A stretch of 64,000 nt of DNA from Paucibacter sp. KBW04 (GTDB taxonomy: Bacteria; Pseudomonadota; Gammaproteobacteria; Burkholderiales; Burkholderiaceae_C), in the NCBI RefSeq assembly GCF_003852425.1, contig NZ_QAJN01000010.1, positions 62,724-126,723 on the forward strand, given 5' to 3'. How positions within the stretch are numbered: the first letter of the stretch is position 1; every line of letters starts with the position of its first letter. The notes beneath the pieces were generated by a model. It was not told where the DNA came from. It saw only the letters and a list, made by a program, of their open reading frames with translations, and ran no database searches. The position numbers and the translations under genes are program-made. Below, piece after piece: positions 42,904 through 51,502 of the stretch.

Positions 42904-43350
42904 TCAGTTGCTCAAGGCTTTTTTGACCGCGGCGGACACCAGGCCCATATCGGCCTTGCCTGCCAGCTGCGCCTTGACGGCACCCATCACCTTGCCCATA
43001 TCGGCGGCACCCTTGGCGCCCAATTCGGTGACGATGGCGGCAACGGCGGCGCCAATCTCCTCGGCCGACATGCGCTGGGGCAGATAGGCTTCCAGCACGG
43101 TCAGCTCAATCGCTTCCTTGTCGGCCAGATCTTGGCGGCCGCCGGCGATGAACTGGGTGATGGAGTCCTTGCGCTGCTTGACCAGCTTGTCGACGATGGC
43201 GATCAAGGCCACATCGTCCACCACCACGCGCTCATCCACCTCTTTTTGCTTGACGGCTGCCAGCAGGCCACGGATGGTGGTCAGCTTGTCGGCTTCCTTG
43301 GCACGCATGGCGGCTTTCATGTCTTCGGTGATGCGGTCTTTCAAGCTCAT
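42904..43350 (-). CDS. yqeY: GatB/YqeY domain protein
   Basis: This is a 148-residue protein with the YqeY fold related to the tRNA-binding tail of GatB. MSLKDRITEDMKAAMRAKEADKLTTIRGL at the start and the GKVMGAVKAQLAGKADMGLVS motif at the end are typical. Its exact role is unsettled; it may contact tRNA. Location next to rpsU is conserved in proteobacteria. The ATG at 43350 follows AGGAACCACC. Confidence 0.92.
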   Translation of the reverse strand: MSLKDRITEDMKAAMRAKEADKLTTIRGLLAAVKQKEVDERVVVDDVALIAIVDKLVKQRKDSITQFIAGGRQDLADKEAIELTVLEAYLPQRMSAEEIGAAVAAIVTELGAKGAADMGKVMGAVKAQLAGKADMGLVSAAVKKALSN

Positions 43351-43420
43351 GGTGGTTCCTCGTGTTGGGATTGGATTTGATTGTCGGGTGAGAGTTAAAG
43401 CCAGCGCAAAACAGGCACAA

Positions 43421-43456
43421 AAAGAAAAAGCCCGCGACAGCGTCCTGTGCGGGCTT
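43421..43456 (-). terminator. Terminator downstream of rpsU
   Basis: AAGCCCGC (43428-43435) pairs with GCGGGCTT (43449-43456). On the minus strand the stem is followed by TTTTTCTTTTT, which makes a strong terminator for rpsU before yqeY. Confidence 0.85.
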
Positions 43457-43551
43457 CTTCTGGAGAGCTTTGGAAGCTCAAGGAGGCTTGTTACCGGATC
43501 AATCAATTGAAAATTGATTGGGCTTCAAGCTCCTGCTGACTCTGGAAAGAA

Positions 43552-43764
43552 TCAGTACAGCTTCTTAGGCAGCTGCATGCTGCGAACGCGCTTGTAGTGA
43601 CGCTTGACGGCGGCAGCCTTCTTGCGCTTGCGCTCTGCAGTGGGCTTCTCGTAAAACTCGCGGGCGCGCAGGTCGGTCAGCAGGCCCAGTTTTTCGATAG
43701 TGCGCTTAAAGCGGCGCAGTGCCACATCAAACGGCTCGTTCTCTTTGACGCGAATCGTGGTCAT
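43552..43764 (-). CDS. rpsU: 30S ribosomal protein bS21
   Basis: This is a 70-residue basic ribosomal protein of the small subunit involved in translation initiation near the anti-Shine-Dalgarno. The N-terminal [29 protein letters not shown] and the basic [19 protein letters not shown] are typical. It has its own terminator and is probably monocistronic or upstream of yqeY. Confidence 0.97.
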
Positions 43765-43937
43765 GAAAAGGTAGTTCCTTCAATATGCGCTCGGTGTTCG
43801 CCATCCACTTTTTTCAAAACATCGAAACTAGTTTTGATGCAGTGTCTGAAACGGCTTATCCGGATTCCGCTTCAGTAGTGTTGCGAATCGACGCGCAGGG
43901 TTTGCCAGCAAAGAGGGAGATTGTAGCCTGAAAATTG

Positions 43938-45164
43938 TCAGTTTGACAAATTCATTGGCAATGATCGCGCGCAGGCTGCGGCACTGGCCCAGGCCCATTG
44001 AAAGTTGTAGCCGCCCAGCCAGCCGGTGACGTCCATCACCTCACCGATGAAGAAGAGGCCGGGTATCCGTTTGCTCTCCATGGTCTGCGAACTCAGCTCA
44101 CGGGTGTCGACGCCACCCCGCATCACCTCGGCCTTGCGCCAGCCCTCGCTGCCGTTTGGCGTGAGTTGCCAAGCCTGCAGCTGTTGGGCCAGGTTTTGCA
44201 GATCCTTGTCCTTGCACTCGGGCATGCTGCGTTGACTGCTTAGGCCCAGACGCTCGATCCAGGCCTGCGCCAGTCGCTGTGGGAAGAGGGCGGCCACCAC
44301 ATTGCCTAACTGCCGCTTGGAGTCGTTCTTGGCGTTCATCAGCTGTTCTTGCAAATCTTGGTCAGGTGCCAAATCGATTTGCAAGGCCTGACCTTCTTGC
44401 CAGAAGCTGGAAATCTGCAGAATCGCAGGGCCGCTGAGGCCGCGGTGGGTGAACAGCAGGTCCTCCAGGAAGCGAGCTTTCTCCTTGCCTTTGCCGGTAC
44501 TCACCGCCACGGGCAAGGACAGGCCGGACAAGGCGGAGAAGGGGGCCCAGTTCTCGGCGTCAAAGGTCAGGGGCACGAGCGCGGGGCGGGGTTCAACAAT
44601 GGCGTGCCCGAAACGCTTTGCCAGGCGCAAGCCCCAATCGCTGGCGCCAATCTTGGGGATGGAGAGGCCGCCAGTGGCGATCACCAGCCGGGCGGTTTTC
44701 ACCAGGCCGCGGCTGGTATCGAGCTCGAAGGCGGGTTCGGCATCGGCGGCCGTTTCCATTTGGCGCACATCCGCGACGGTGCAGGGTTGCCAGCGTTGCA
44801 CGCCACCGGCCTCGCATTCGTCCAGCAGCATGCGAATGATTTGTTCGGCGGAGTCATCGCAAAAGAGTTGCCCCTTGTGCTTTTCGTGAAAGGCGATGCC
44901 GTGTTGTTGCACCAGATTGATGAAGTCCTGCGCGCTGTAGCGGGCCAGGGCCGAACGGCAAAAAGCCGGGTTGTTAGAGATGAAATTGCCTGGGCCCGCA
45001 TCACGGTTGGTGAAGTTGCAGCGGCCGCCGCCCGAGATGCGAATTTTCTCGGCCACTTTCTCGGCATGGTCTATCACCAGTACGCGCAAGCCGCGCTGCC
45101 CGGCCATGCCGGCACAAAACAAACCGGCGGCACCGGCGCCAACAACCACCAAATCAAACTGCAT
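43938..45164 (-). CDS. HI0933-family flavoprotein (BaiN/YhiN type)
   Basis: This 408-residue FAD-dependent oxidoreductase has the dinucleotide motif VVVGAGAAGLFCAGMAG at the N-terminus, ISGGGRCNFTNRD (the family signature) near residue 44 and a second GEVMDVTGWLGGYNFQWAWASA motif at the C-terminus. The family includes BaiN of gut bacteria; the usual substrate is unknown. It is isolated between rpsU and a gap of 411 bases. Confidence 0.9.
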   Translation of the reverse strand: MQFDLVVVGAGAAGLFCAGMAGQRGLRVLVIDHAEKVAEKIRISGGGRCNFTNRDAGPGNFISNNPAFCRSALARYSAQDFINLVQQHGIAFHEKHKGQLFCDDSAEQIIRMLLDECEAGGVQRWQPCTVADVRQMETAADAEPAFELDTSRGLVKTARLVIATGGLSIPKIGASDWGLRLAKRFGHAIVEPRPALVPLTFDAENWAPFSALSGLSLPVAVSTGKGKEKARFLEDLLFTHRGLSGPAILQISSFWQEGQALQIDLAPDQDLQEQLMNAKNDSKRQLGNVVAALFPQRLAQAWIERLGLSSQRSMPECKDKDLQNLAQQLQAWQLTPNGSEGWRKAEVMRGGVDTRELSSQTMESKRIPGLFFIGEVMDVTGWLGGYNFQWAWASAAACARSLPMNLSN

Positions 45165-45575
45165 GGGTTTTCTTTTTGTTCACGGAAGCAAGAGTCGCGA
45201 AAAATCTTCGCGGGAATGGCGCTATTGTCCGGCGGAACTAGCGTTCGCAATTTGGGCCTGAAACCGCCGGTGTTCCATGGATCAAATTGCGCGTTTGCCT
45301 GCATCATCTCGGGCAAGGCTTGGTGTGGGCGCCCAGCGTTAACGGTCGGCGACATTTCGCACGGGAATGCAACACCTGTGTAAAGTTTTTTCGTAATCGC
45401 CTGTAAACCGGCAAGGGCTTGGATACCATGCCGCGACATTGCCAATCTAGGGGGAAAAAGCAGGCGCAAGGTCTGGCCCTCTTGATCATGCAAGGCCATG
45501 CCATCTACATTCGATGTATCGCTGCGAAGTTTTGCGGCAAGGCTTGTTTGTCGGCCCTGGTTTTCTTGAGGATTC
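45165..45575. other. Divergent intergenic region without a gene
   Basis: This 411-base region lies between the starts of two divergent genes. I see no coding frame or stable RNA in it. An AT-rich part with TTTTTTCG at about 45390-45396 and scattered TTGA-type hexamers could hold promoters for both genes, but I cannot assign them. Confidence 0.4.
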
Positions 45576-46598
45576 ATGGACATTTCAGCCGCTTCGCACG
45601 ATGAGGAAACACCCCAGCCGGGCAGCCTTGCGCTGTGGTTGCGGGAGCATGCTGAACTGGCCCAGAGCCTGGCCGTCAAGTTGCTGAGCTTGACCGAACC
45701 GCTCAATACTTTTGCCGCCATTAAGGCCGTTGCGAATGGGCGTTATGTTTTTGCCAGTGGTGGGCTGGATCAACTCTTTGCCAACAAGCCCGTGGTGGGC
45801 AGCAATGACAATGATTTGATGCGCAGCGAAGAGGTGGTGGCCATGCGCCGGGTTGAGCAAGCCGTGATGGCGCAGGACTCGGTGGTGGTGAGCGAGCATC
45901 GCCTGGAATTGGCGGGCCGCCGCCGTGAGTTCACCGTCACCCGCGCACCGGTCGGCAAGGATTTCTTGCTCTCCGTCTGGCATGAACGCACGGAAGAGCG
46001 GCATCGCGAATCCCATCTGCAAAGAGCCTTGTTGCAGATTGAGCAGCAGCAGAAGGCGCTGGAACAGATTCGACGCGAGTTGCAGCAGGGCAGTGGCCGG
46101 GACGATATGTCGGGCCTATATCTGCGCGCCCAGTTCGATGACCAGCTACTGCGCGAGATTGATCTCTCCACCCGCGAACACCGGGAGTTTGCTCTGGTCA
46201 TCATCGCCCTGGATCCCTTGCCCGCCACCATGGAGGCTTTGGGCGAGGCGGCGCATGAGCGTTTGCTTGAAGGCATGGGCCGCATGCTGCGGGCCAATAC
46301 CCGGGCCATGGATGCAGCCTGCCGCATCGGCGAGTCGCAGTTTGCGGTGCTGCTGTCAGGCGTGGGCTTGGCGACTGCCCATGCGCGCATGGAGCAGCTG
46401 CGCCGCCAATGCACGGCGCAAATCATTGTCATGAATGGCCAGGACATGGGCTTGTCCCTGTCCATGGGTGTCTCCAGCTTTCCGCATACCGCCTCCAAAC
46501 AAGACGAGTTGCAAGCCGCCAGCGAGGCCGCGGTGCGCGAAGCCCAGCGGCGCGGTGGCAATCAGGTGGTGCTGGCCTCCATTCCCTTTGAACTTTGA
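45576..46598 (+). CDS. PAS-like plus degenerate GGDEF-domain protein
   Basis: This is a 340-residue protein. The N-terminal part has a PAS-like segment (ANGRYVFASGGLDQLFANKPVVGSNDNDLM). A coiled helix (ESHLQRALLQIEQQQKALEQIRRELQQ) leads into a GGDEF-type fold. In that fold the signature loop is CRIGESQFAVLLSG, with GESQF in place of GGDEF. Loss of the metal and substrate residues suggests that it does not make c-di-GMP; it may bind a nucleotide or partner. The ATG at 45576 has GAGGA upstream. Confidence 0.85.
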   Translation: MDISAASHDEETPQPGSLALWLREHAELAQSLAVKLLSLTEPLNTFAAIKAVANGRYVFASGGLDQLFANKPVVGSNDNDLMRSEEVVAMRRVEQAVMAQDSVVVSEHRLELAGRRREFTVTRAPVGKDFLLSVWHERTEERHRESHLQRALLQIEQQQKALEQIRRELQQGSGRDDMSGLYLRAQFDDQLLREIDLSTREHREFALVIIALDPLPATMEALGEAAHERLLEGMGRMLRANTRAMDAACRIGESQFAVLLSGVGLATAHARMEQLRRQCTAQIIVMNGQDMGLSLSMGVSSFPHTASKQDELQAASEAAVREAQRRGGNQVVLASIPFEL

Positions 46599-46609
46599 GG
46601 GCTTGGGGC

Positions 46610-47071
46610 CTATACGGCCAGCAGCTCTTGCAAGACCTGCCATTCCTCTGCGCTAACGGGCGTGATCGACAGACGGTTGCCCGCTTGCAGCACCCGCATG
46701 CTTTGTAAGCGGGGTTCGACCCGCATCTCGACCAGGCTCAGCAAACGGGTTTTGCGGCAAAAGCGCACATCCACATGCAACCAGCGCGGCGCCTCCGGCT
46801 TTGACTTGGGGTCGTGGTAGGGGCTGTTTGGATCGAACTGGGTCGCGTCCACATAGGCGCTGCTGGCGACTTCCGCAAAACCGGCGATGCCAGGCTGGGG
46901 GCAGGACGAGTGGTAGAACAGCACGCCGTCGCCCAGGGCGAAGACGTCGCGCATGAAGTTGCGCGCCTGGTAATTTCTGACGCCGACCCAGGGCAGGGTT
47001 TGCTGCGGGGCGCGGGCTAGGTCATCGATCGAGCACTCATCGGGCTCGGACTTCATCAACCAGTAGTTCAA
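46610..47071 (-). CDS. EVE-domain protein
   Basis: This 153-residue protein is almost entirely an EVE domain (PUA-like fold), thought to bind modified bases. The signature NYWLMKSEPDECSIDDL at the N-terminus, GVRNYQARNFMRD and VFALGDGVLFYHSSC are clear. The start is placed at a TTG (47071) because the family begins with N-Y-W; GTG at 47119 and ATG at 47056 are alternatives. It lies beside the probable 6S RNA and zapA. Confidence 0.88.
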   Translation of the reverse strand: MNYWLMKSEPDECSIDDLARAPQQTLPWVGVRNYQARNFMRDVFALGDGVLFYHSSCPQPGIAGFAEVASSAYVDATQFDPNSPYHDPKSKPEAPRWLHVDVRFCRKTRLLSLVEMRVEPRLQSMRVLQAGNRLSITPVSAEEWQVLQELLAV

Positions 47072-47136
47072 GGGCTTGGCCTTTGACCGATGGGGTGAGT
47101 GGAAATTGGGGGTGTCCACCGCGAGCCGCGAGCCGC

Positions 47137-47325
47137 ATTCCTGAACCGGGGGTTCAGGGGGGCGAGGTCAGCCAAGCTTCGGGTTCATCTGACGCGAGAT
47201 GATCACACCTGCAGAGGAAATGTTCCAAGCCCGAGCTCAAAGAGCATTGGTTCAAGGAAATATAAGACTCGCGCAAACGCAGTGGACAAGGCGGATTCTA
47301 AGGCCTGGCGACTGACTCGCAGGCA
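47137..47325 (-). ncRNA. ssrS: Probable 6S RNA
   Basis: This is a non-coding interval of suitable size directly downstream of zapA, the usual place of ssrS in proteobacteria. The minus-strand transcript can fold into a long hairpin. An apical stem TCATCT/AGATGA is visible at 47185-47202. Near the 3' side a perfect stem CCTGAACC/GGTTCAGG (47140-47158) resembles the CUUGAACC element of 6S RNA. I could not verify the central bubble. Boundaries are approximate. Confidence 0.4.
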
Positions 47326-47328
47326 AGA

Positions 47329-47673
47329 TCAGAGCAAATGTCCGTCGTGATCCAGGGCCTCATCGAGGCGCCGCATCAAGCCTTCCAGATCGGGCAGGCG
47401 GCCCAGCGCTTGCTCAGCGGCCTGAACGTCGGCCTGAGCCTGCACCGAACTTGTGGCCGGCGCAGGCCTGTCGCCATCCTCGGCCAATTGATAGGCCAGG
47501 TTCAAAGCGGCCAGCACGGCGATGCGTTCGCGCGCCTTGACCTTGCCGCCGTCGCGGATGGCGCACATCTCCCGATCCACCTGGCTGACGGCCTCGGCCA
47601 GCGCGGCTTCGCCGCCTTCGGGGCAGCCCAGCAGATAGCTCTGGCCCATGATGGTGACTTCCATCTGCTTCAT
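47329..47673 (-). CDS. zapA: Cell-division protein ZapA
   Basis: This is a 114-residue protein that bundles FtsZ filaments. The N-terminal domain (MEVTIMGQSYLLGCPEGGEAALAEAVSQVDREM) and the helix with ERIAVLAALNLAYQL fit ZapA. A coiled C-terminus follows. The ATG at 47673 overlaps the stop of the ZapB-like gene (ATGA). Confidence 0.92.
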   Translation of the reverse strand: MKQMEVTIMGQSYLLGCPEGGEAALAEAVSQVDREMCAIRDGGKVKARERIAVLAALNLAYQLAEDGDRPAPATSSVQAQADVQAAEQALGRLPDLEGLMRRLDEALDHDGHLL

Positions 47674-47888
47674 GAGGAGTGATTCTTTCCGGCTTCGTTG
47701 TCGACGGGCAGGCGTTCCAGCAAGGCGTCGATGCGCCCGCGTGCCGCGTTCAGGCGAGAGCGCAAGCTGTCGCGCTCCTGACTCAATTGCAATACCTGCT
47801 CTTGCAGCAAGGCATTGGTGCGTTTCAGTTCATCGTGTCGCAGCAGCAAACGCTCAACGCGTTCCAGCAAATCGGTGAGGCTTGGCAT
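47670..47888 (-). CDS. ZapB-like coiled-coil division protein
   Basis: This 72-residue protein is mostly coiled coil (LLERVERLLLRHDELKRTNALLQEQVLQLSQERDSLRSRL), matching the TIGR02449 group placed next to zapA in betaproteobacteria. It is expected to work with ZapA at the Z ring. It is coupled to zapA by overlapping codons. Confidence 0.85.
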   Translation of the reverse strand: MPSLTDLLERVERLLLRHDELKRTNALLQEQVLQLSQERDSLRSRLNAARGRIDALLERLPVDNEAGKNHSS

Positions 47889-47904
47889 GGCTTCCCGTGG
47901 CTAT

Positions 47905-48549
47905 CTAGTCAAGGATGGATTGTAGGCGGCGACCATGGTCGCACTGGCTGGAAACCGTGCAGGCGCTGCACAAAGGCTGACGTGCTTTGCACACATAGCG
48001 ACCGTGAAGAATCAGCCAGTGGTGGGCGTCGACCATGAATTCGGCCGGGATGCGTTTGAGCAGGCCCATCTCCACGGCCAGCGGCGTTTTGCCTGGCGCC
48101 AGACCGGTGCGATTGCTGACCCGGAATAGATGAGTGTCCACGGCCATGGTGGGCTCGCCAAAGGCGACGTTCAAGACCACATTGGCGGTTTTGCGGCCCA
48201 CGCCGGGCAAGGCTTCCAAGGCTTCACGGCTGCGTGGCACCTGGCCGCCGTGCTGGTCGACCAAGATCTGGCAGGTCGCCATCAAATGCTTGGCCTTGCT
48301 GCGGTACAGGCCGATGGTGCGGATGTATTCGCTCAAACCCTCCAATCCCAGGGCGAGAATCTTTTGGGGCGTATTGGCCACGGGGAACAGTCGCCGCGTT
48401 GCCTTGTTGACCCCTACGTCGGTGGCCTGGGCGGACAGCAACACGGCGCTGAGCAGCTCAAACACGCTGGCGTATTCCAGCTCGGTCTGCGGCGAGGGAT
48501 TGGCGGCTCTCAGGGTGGAGAAAAAGGTCTGGATCTGCTGGGCGTTCAT
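47905..48549 (-). CDS. nth: Endonuclease III
   Basis: This 214-residue DNA glycosylase/AP lyase removes oxidised pyrimidines. Visible features are the helix-hairpin-helix LEALPGVGRKTANVVLNVAF with the catalytic Lys, the catalytic Asp in AVDTHLFRVSNR, and the four-Cys [4Fe-4S] motif C-x6-C-x2-C-x5-C in CKARQPLCSACTVSSQC. The length is typical. Confidence 0.95.
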   Translation of the reverse strand: MNAQQIQTFFSTLRAANPSPQTELEYASVFELLSAVLLSAQATDVGVNKATRRLFPVANTPQKILALGLEGLSEYIRTIGLYRSKAKHLMATCQILVDQHGGQVPRSREALEALPGVGRKTANVVLNVAFGEPTMAVDTHLFRVSNRTGLAPGKTPLAVEMGLLKRIPAEFMVDAHHWLILHGRYVCKARQPLCSACTVSSQCDHGRRLQSILD

Positions 48550-48654
48550 GGCGAGCTATTGTCCTCTGTCGCCAAGCCTCCAAGCTCAGGCATGATGGCG
48601 CCCGTTACTTCTTGCAAAACCTTGCTCAAGAAGGTCATTTCCATTGTTCGCTCC

Positions 48655-50100
48655 ATGAATCTTTCCAAAGACATGCGTCTCTCCGTCCGGCCCTGGCTCT
48701 GGGTCTTGGCCTTGATCCTGCTGCTGCGCCTGCTGAGCCTGGCCACCATGCCTCTGACGGACCACACCGAGGCTCGCTATGCCGAGATCGCTCGGCTGAT
48801 GGTTCAGCTGGGTGACTGGGTGAGCCCGCACATCACACCCGATGAGGTGTTTTGGGCCAAACCACCGCTGTCGACCTGGAGCCAGGCGCTGAGCATGCAG
48901 GTCTTTAAGGTCAGCGAATGGGCGGCGCGTCTGCCCGCCGTGGGCTGGAGTTTGATGAGTTTGGGCGCTCTGGCCTGGATGTTGCGCGGCAGCCTGAGCT
49001 GCTTGCAAATCGCTGCTGTGTTGACCGTGCTGAGCCTGAGCCCCTTGTTCTTCATCAGCGCAGGCGCGGTGATGACCGACGCCACCCTGGGAGCTTGCGT
49101 CATGCTGGTGCAGGCCGCCTGGTGGCGGGTTTTGAATAGCGAGGGCAGGGCGCGTCAACGGGCGGCTCGGATCCTGGGTTTTGGCATGGCCTTGGCCTTG
49201 TTGACCAAGGGGCCGGCGGCGGCCGTGCTGGCCTTGCTGCCGATTCTGATTCACGCGGGCTGGCGCAAGCATTGGGCTGTGGTGCTGGCCGTGCTGCGCG
49301 ATCCTTCGGTCTGGTTGATCTGCTTGGGGCTGTCCTTGCCCTGGTACATCCTGGCCGAGATCAAGACGCCGGGTTTCTTGCAGTACTTTGTGCTGGGCGA
49401 GCATGTGATGCGGTTTTTGCAACCCGGCTGGAAGGGTGATCGCTACGGCTTCGCCCATGCCCAGCCCCTGGGCATCATCTGGGTCTACACCGTGGTGGCG
49501 GCCTTGCCGGCCGTCCTGCTCTTGCTGGCGCGCTTGCCCCTGCTGCGCTGGCGGCAAGGCTCGGGCAGTCTGAAGCGCGCCCTGCAGGCCTCGGGCGGCG
49601 TGGAGCTGGCTTGCTATGCCTTGTGCATTGTCCTGGCCCCGCTGCTGCTGTTCAGCGCTGCGCGCAATCTGATCTTCACCTATGCCATGACGGCCTTGCC
49701 TGGGCTGGCCTGGCTGGCGGTGATGGTTTTGCCAGAAAGGGCCTTGAGCGGCGCCAAAGCCTGGGGTTTGGCCCTGCTGTGGACGGCGCTCTATGCCTGG
49801 GCCTTCTTTTTCAAGCTGCCCGAGGTGGGGCAGCAGCATTCGGACAAGCCTTTGATCGACGCTTACCGTGTCGCTTGCCCGGCGCAAGATTGCGCGCTGC
49901 GCTACGAGGCCAAGCCGCCGTATTCGGCCTTCTTCTATACCGGAGGCAAGTTGTACACCGGTCTGCCGGGTCGGCCGGGTGCGCCAGCCTTCAAGGTCGT
50001 GCCGGTCGAGAAAAAATCTTCGCGCCCCAGCGATGCGCTGGTCTGTAACAAGGAACAATGTCTGCTGCGCGACGACGGCGTCGCGACCGGTTCACGCTGA
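48655..50100 (+). CDS. ArnT-like (GT39/83) lipid-sugar transferase
   Basis: This is a 481-residue GT-C glycosyltransferase with about 11 membrane segments. The catalytic acidic loop DHTEARYAEIARLM near the N-terminus and WAKPPLSTW match ArnT/PMT-family enzymes that move a sugar from undecaprenyl phosphate onto lipid A or protein. The C-terminal 80 residues form a periplasmic tail. The ATG at 48655 is the first good one; codons from 48592 are possible. It is followed by a TGATG overlap with the glycosyltransferase gene, so the four genes to 52314 are an operon. Homology to LgmB/FlmK is proposed from context. Confidence 0.82.
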   Translation: MNLSKDMRLSVRPWLWVLALILLLRLLSLATMPLTDHTEARYAEIARLMVQLGDWVSPHITPDEVFWAKPPLSTWSQALSMQVFKVSEWAARLPAVGWSLMSLGALAWMLRGSLSCLQIAAVLTVLSLSPLFFISAGAVMTDATLGACVMLVQAAWWRVLNSEGRARQRAARILGFGMALALLTKGPAAAVLALLPILIHAGWRKHWAVVLAVLRDPSVWLICLGLSLPWYILAEIKTPGFLQYFVLGEHVMRFLQPGWKGDRYGFAHAQPLGIIWVYTVVAALPAVLLLLARLPLLRWRQGSGSLKRALQASGGVELACYALCIVLAPLLLFSAARNLIFTYAMTALPGLAWLAVMVLPERALSGAKAWGLALLWTALYAWAFFFKLPEVGQQHSDKPLIDAYRVACPAQDCALRYEAKPPYSAFFYTGGKLYTGLPGRPGAPAFKVVPVEKKSSRPSDALVCNKEQCLLRDDGVATGSR

Positions 50101-51128
50101 TGCAACAAGCTATTTCTACCTCCCCCATCGTTTCTCCGTCCTCATCGTCCGCCTCTGTTGTGAGCAGGCGGGCTCAGCCGGGGCTCTTGTCCGTGGTTTT
50201 GCCGGCCTTCAATGAGGCTAAAAATCTGGCCTGGTTTCTGCCCGAGCTGGCCACGAAGCTGCAAGGCCAGGCCCGCCGTCTGGAGTTGCTGGTGGTGGAC
50301 GACGGCAGCAAGGACGAAACCGCGTTGGTGGTTCATGGCCTGATTCAGCAAGGGCTGCCGGTGCGTTTGTTGCGCTTGTCGCGTAATTTCGGCAAGGAAG
50401 CGGCCTTGTCGGCTGGCCTGGACGCGGCCGATGGCGATGTGGTGCTGACCATGGATTCCGACGGCCAGCACCCGATTGCCACCGCGCTTGAGATGCTGCC
50501 CGCCTGGCGCGAGGGTTTTGACGTGGTCTACGGTGTGCAGACGGGGCGGCGCGCCTCACAGTCCACCGCCAGACGCGGCTACACCAAGTTCTTTTACTGG
50601 CTGATGCAGCGCGACTCGCGTTTCGAGTTGCCCTCAGACGCTGGCGACTTCCGCCTCTTGGACCGCCGCGTGGTGCTGGCCTTGCGCAGCCTGCCCGAGC
50701 GGGCTCGCTATATGAAGGGCTTGTTTGCCTGGGTGGGCTTCAAGTCGCGCGCGATCGACTTCGTGCCCGATGCTCGCGCTCATGGCGAGACGAGCTTCAA
50801 CTTCATGCGCCTGCTCTCGCTGGCCGTGGTGGGGCTGACGGCCTTCAGCAAGGTGCCGCTGCGCATGGTCTCTTTGCTGGGCTTTGTGGTTTCGGCGGTG
50901 TCGGTGTTCTTCGGCTTTTGGATCATTCTGGAAAAGACCTTGTTCGGCAACCCGGTCTCCGGCTTTGCCACCTTGGCGGCCTCCATCACCTTTCTGGCTG
51001 GTGTGCAGCTGCTGTGCCTGGGCATCATTGCGGAGTATCTGGGCCGCGTGTTTGACGAGGTCAAGCAGCGCCCGCTCTACCTGGTGCAGGAGCTGACGCC
51101 CCCGCTGGACGCGCCGGAGGAGCTGTGA
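50100..51128 (+). CDS. GtrB/ArnC-type polyprenyl-phosphate glycosyltransferase
   Basis: This 342-residue GT2 enzyme charges undecaprenyl phosphate with a sugar. The motifs SVVLPAFNEAKNL, LLVVDDGSKDET, LSRNFGKEAALSAGLDAADGDVVLTMDSDGQH and GYTKFFYWLMQR are those of the DPM1/GtrB family. Two C-terminal membrane segments anchor it. It begins inside the stop codon of the ArnT-like gene. Confidence 0.9.
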   Translation: MQQAISTSPIVSPSSSSASVVSRRAQPGLLSVVLPAFNEAKNLAWFLPELATKLQGQARRLELLVVDDGSKDETALVVHGLIQQGLPVRLLRLSRNFGKEAALSAGLDAADGDVVLTMDSDGQHPIATALEMLPAWREGFDVVYGVQTGRRASQSTARRGYTKFFYWLMQRDSRFELPSDAGDFRLLDRRVVLALRSLPERARYMKGLFAWVGFKSRAIDFVPDARAHGETSFNFMRLLSLAVVGLTAFSKVPLRMVSLLGFVVSAVSVFFGFWIILEKTLFGNPVSGFATLAASITFLAGVQLLCLGIIAEYLGRVFDEVKQRPLYLVQELTPPLDAPEEL

Positions 51129-51502
51129 AGTCCTTGCTCTGGTTTGGCGCGGTCGGTGCCTCGGCCGCCGCCGTGCATTTCGGCGTGGTGTGGGCCTTGG
51201 TGGAGAACTGGGGCTTGCCGGCCCTGGCGGCCAATGTGGCCGGGTTCCTCTTGGCTTTTGGTGTCAGCTTTGCGGGCCACCATCGCCTCAGCTTTGCCGC
51301 GCAGAAGGCCACGGTGCGGGAGTCGTTGCCTCGCTTTGCCGCGGTGGCGGTCTTGGGTTTTGTCAGCAATGAGCTGCTCTACGCCTTGCTGCTGGGCCTG
51401 GGCATGGAGTACCGCCTGGCCCTGATCCTGGTGCTAGTTGGTGTGGCCGCCATGACCTGGATGCTGAGCCGCTTCTGGGCTTTTCGTGCGAGGGCTGCAT
51501 GA
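51125..51502 (+). CDS. GtrA-family membrane protein (flippase-like)
   Basis: This is a 125-residue four-segment membrane protein of the GtrA family, thought to flip undecaprenyl-phospho-sugars across the inner membrane. The pattern FGAVGASAAAVHFGVVWALVE ... NVAGFLLAFGVSFAGHHRLSF fits. It starts at a GTG that overlaps the previous stop (GTGA) and is coupled to the next gene through ATGA. Confidence 0.85.
   Translation: MKSLLWFGAVGASAAAVHFGVVWALVENWGLPALAANVAGFLLAFGVSFAGHHRLSFAAQKATVRESLPRFAAVAVLGFVSNELLYALLLGLGMEYRLALILVLVGVAAMTWMLSRFWAFRARAA

Noticed and set aside
48586-50058. Minus-strand open frame of 490 codons
   Set aside because: It is antisense to the ArnT-like gene and is mostly Gln/His/Gly, a GC-skew artefact.
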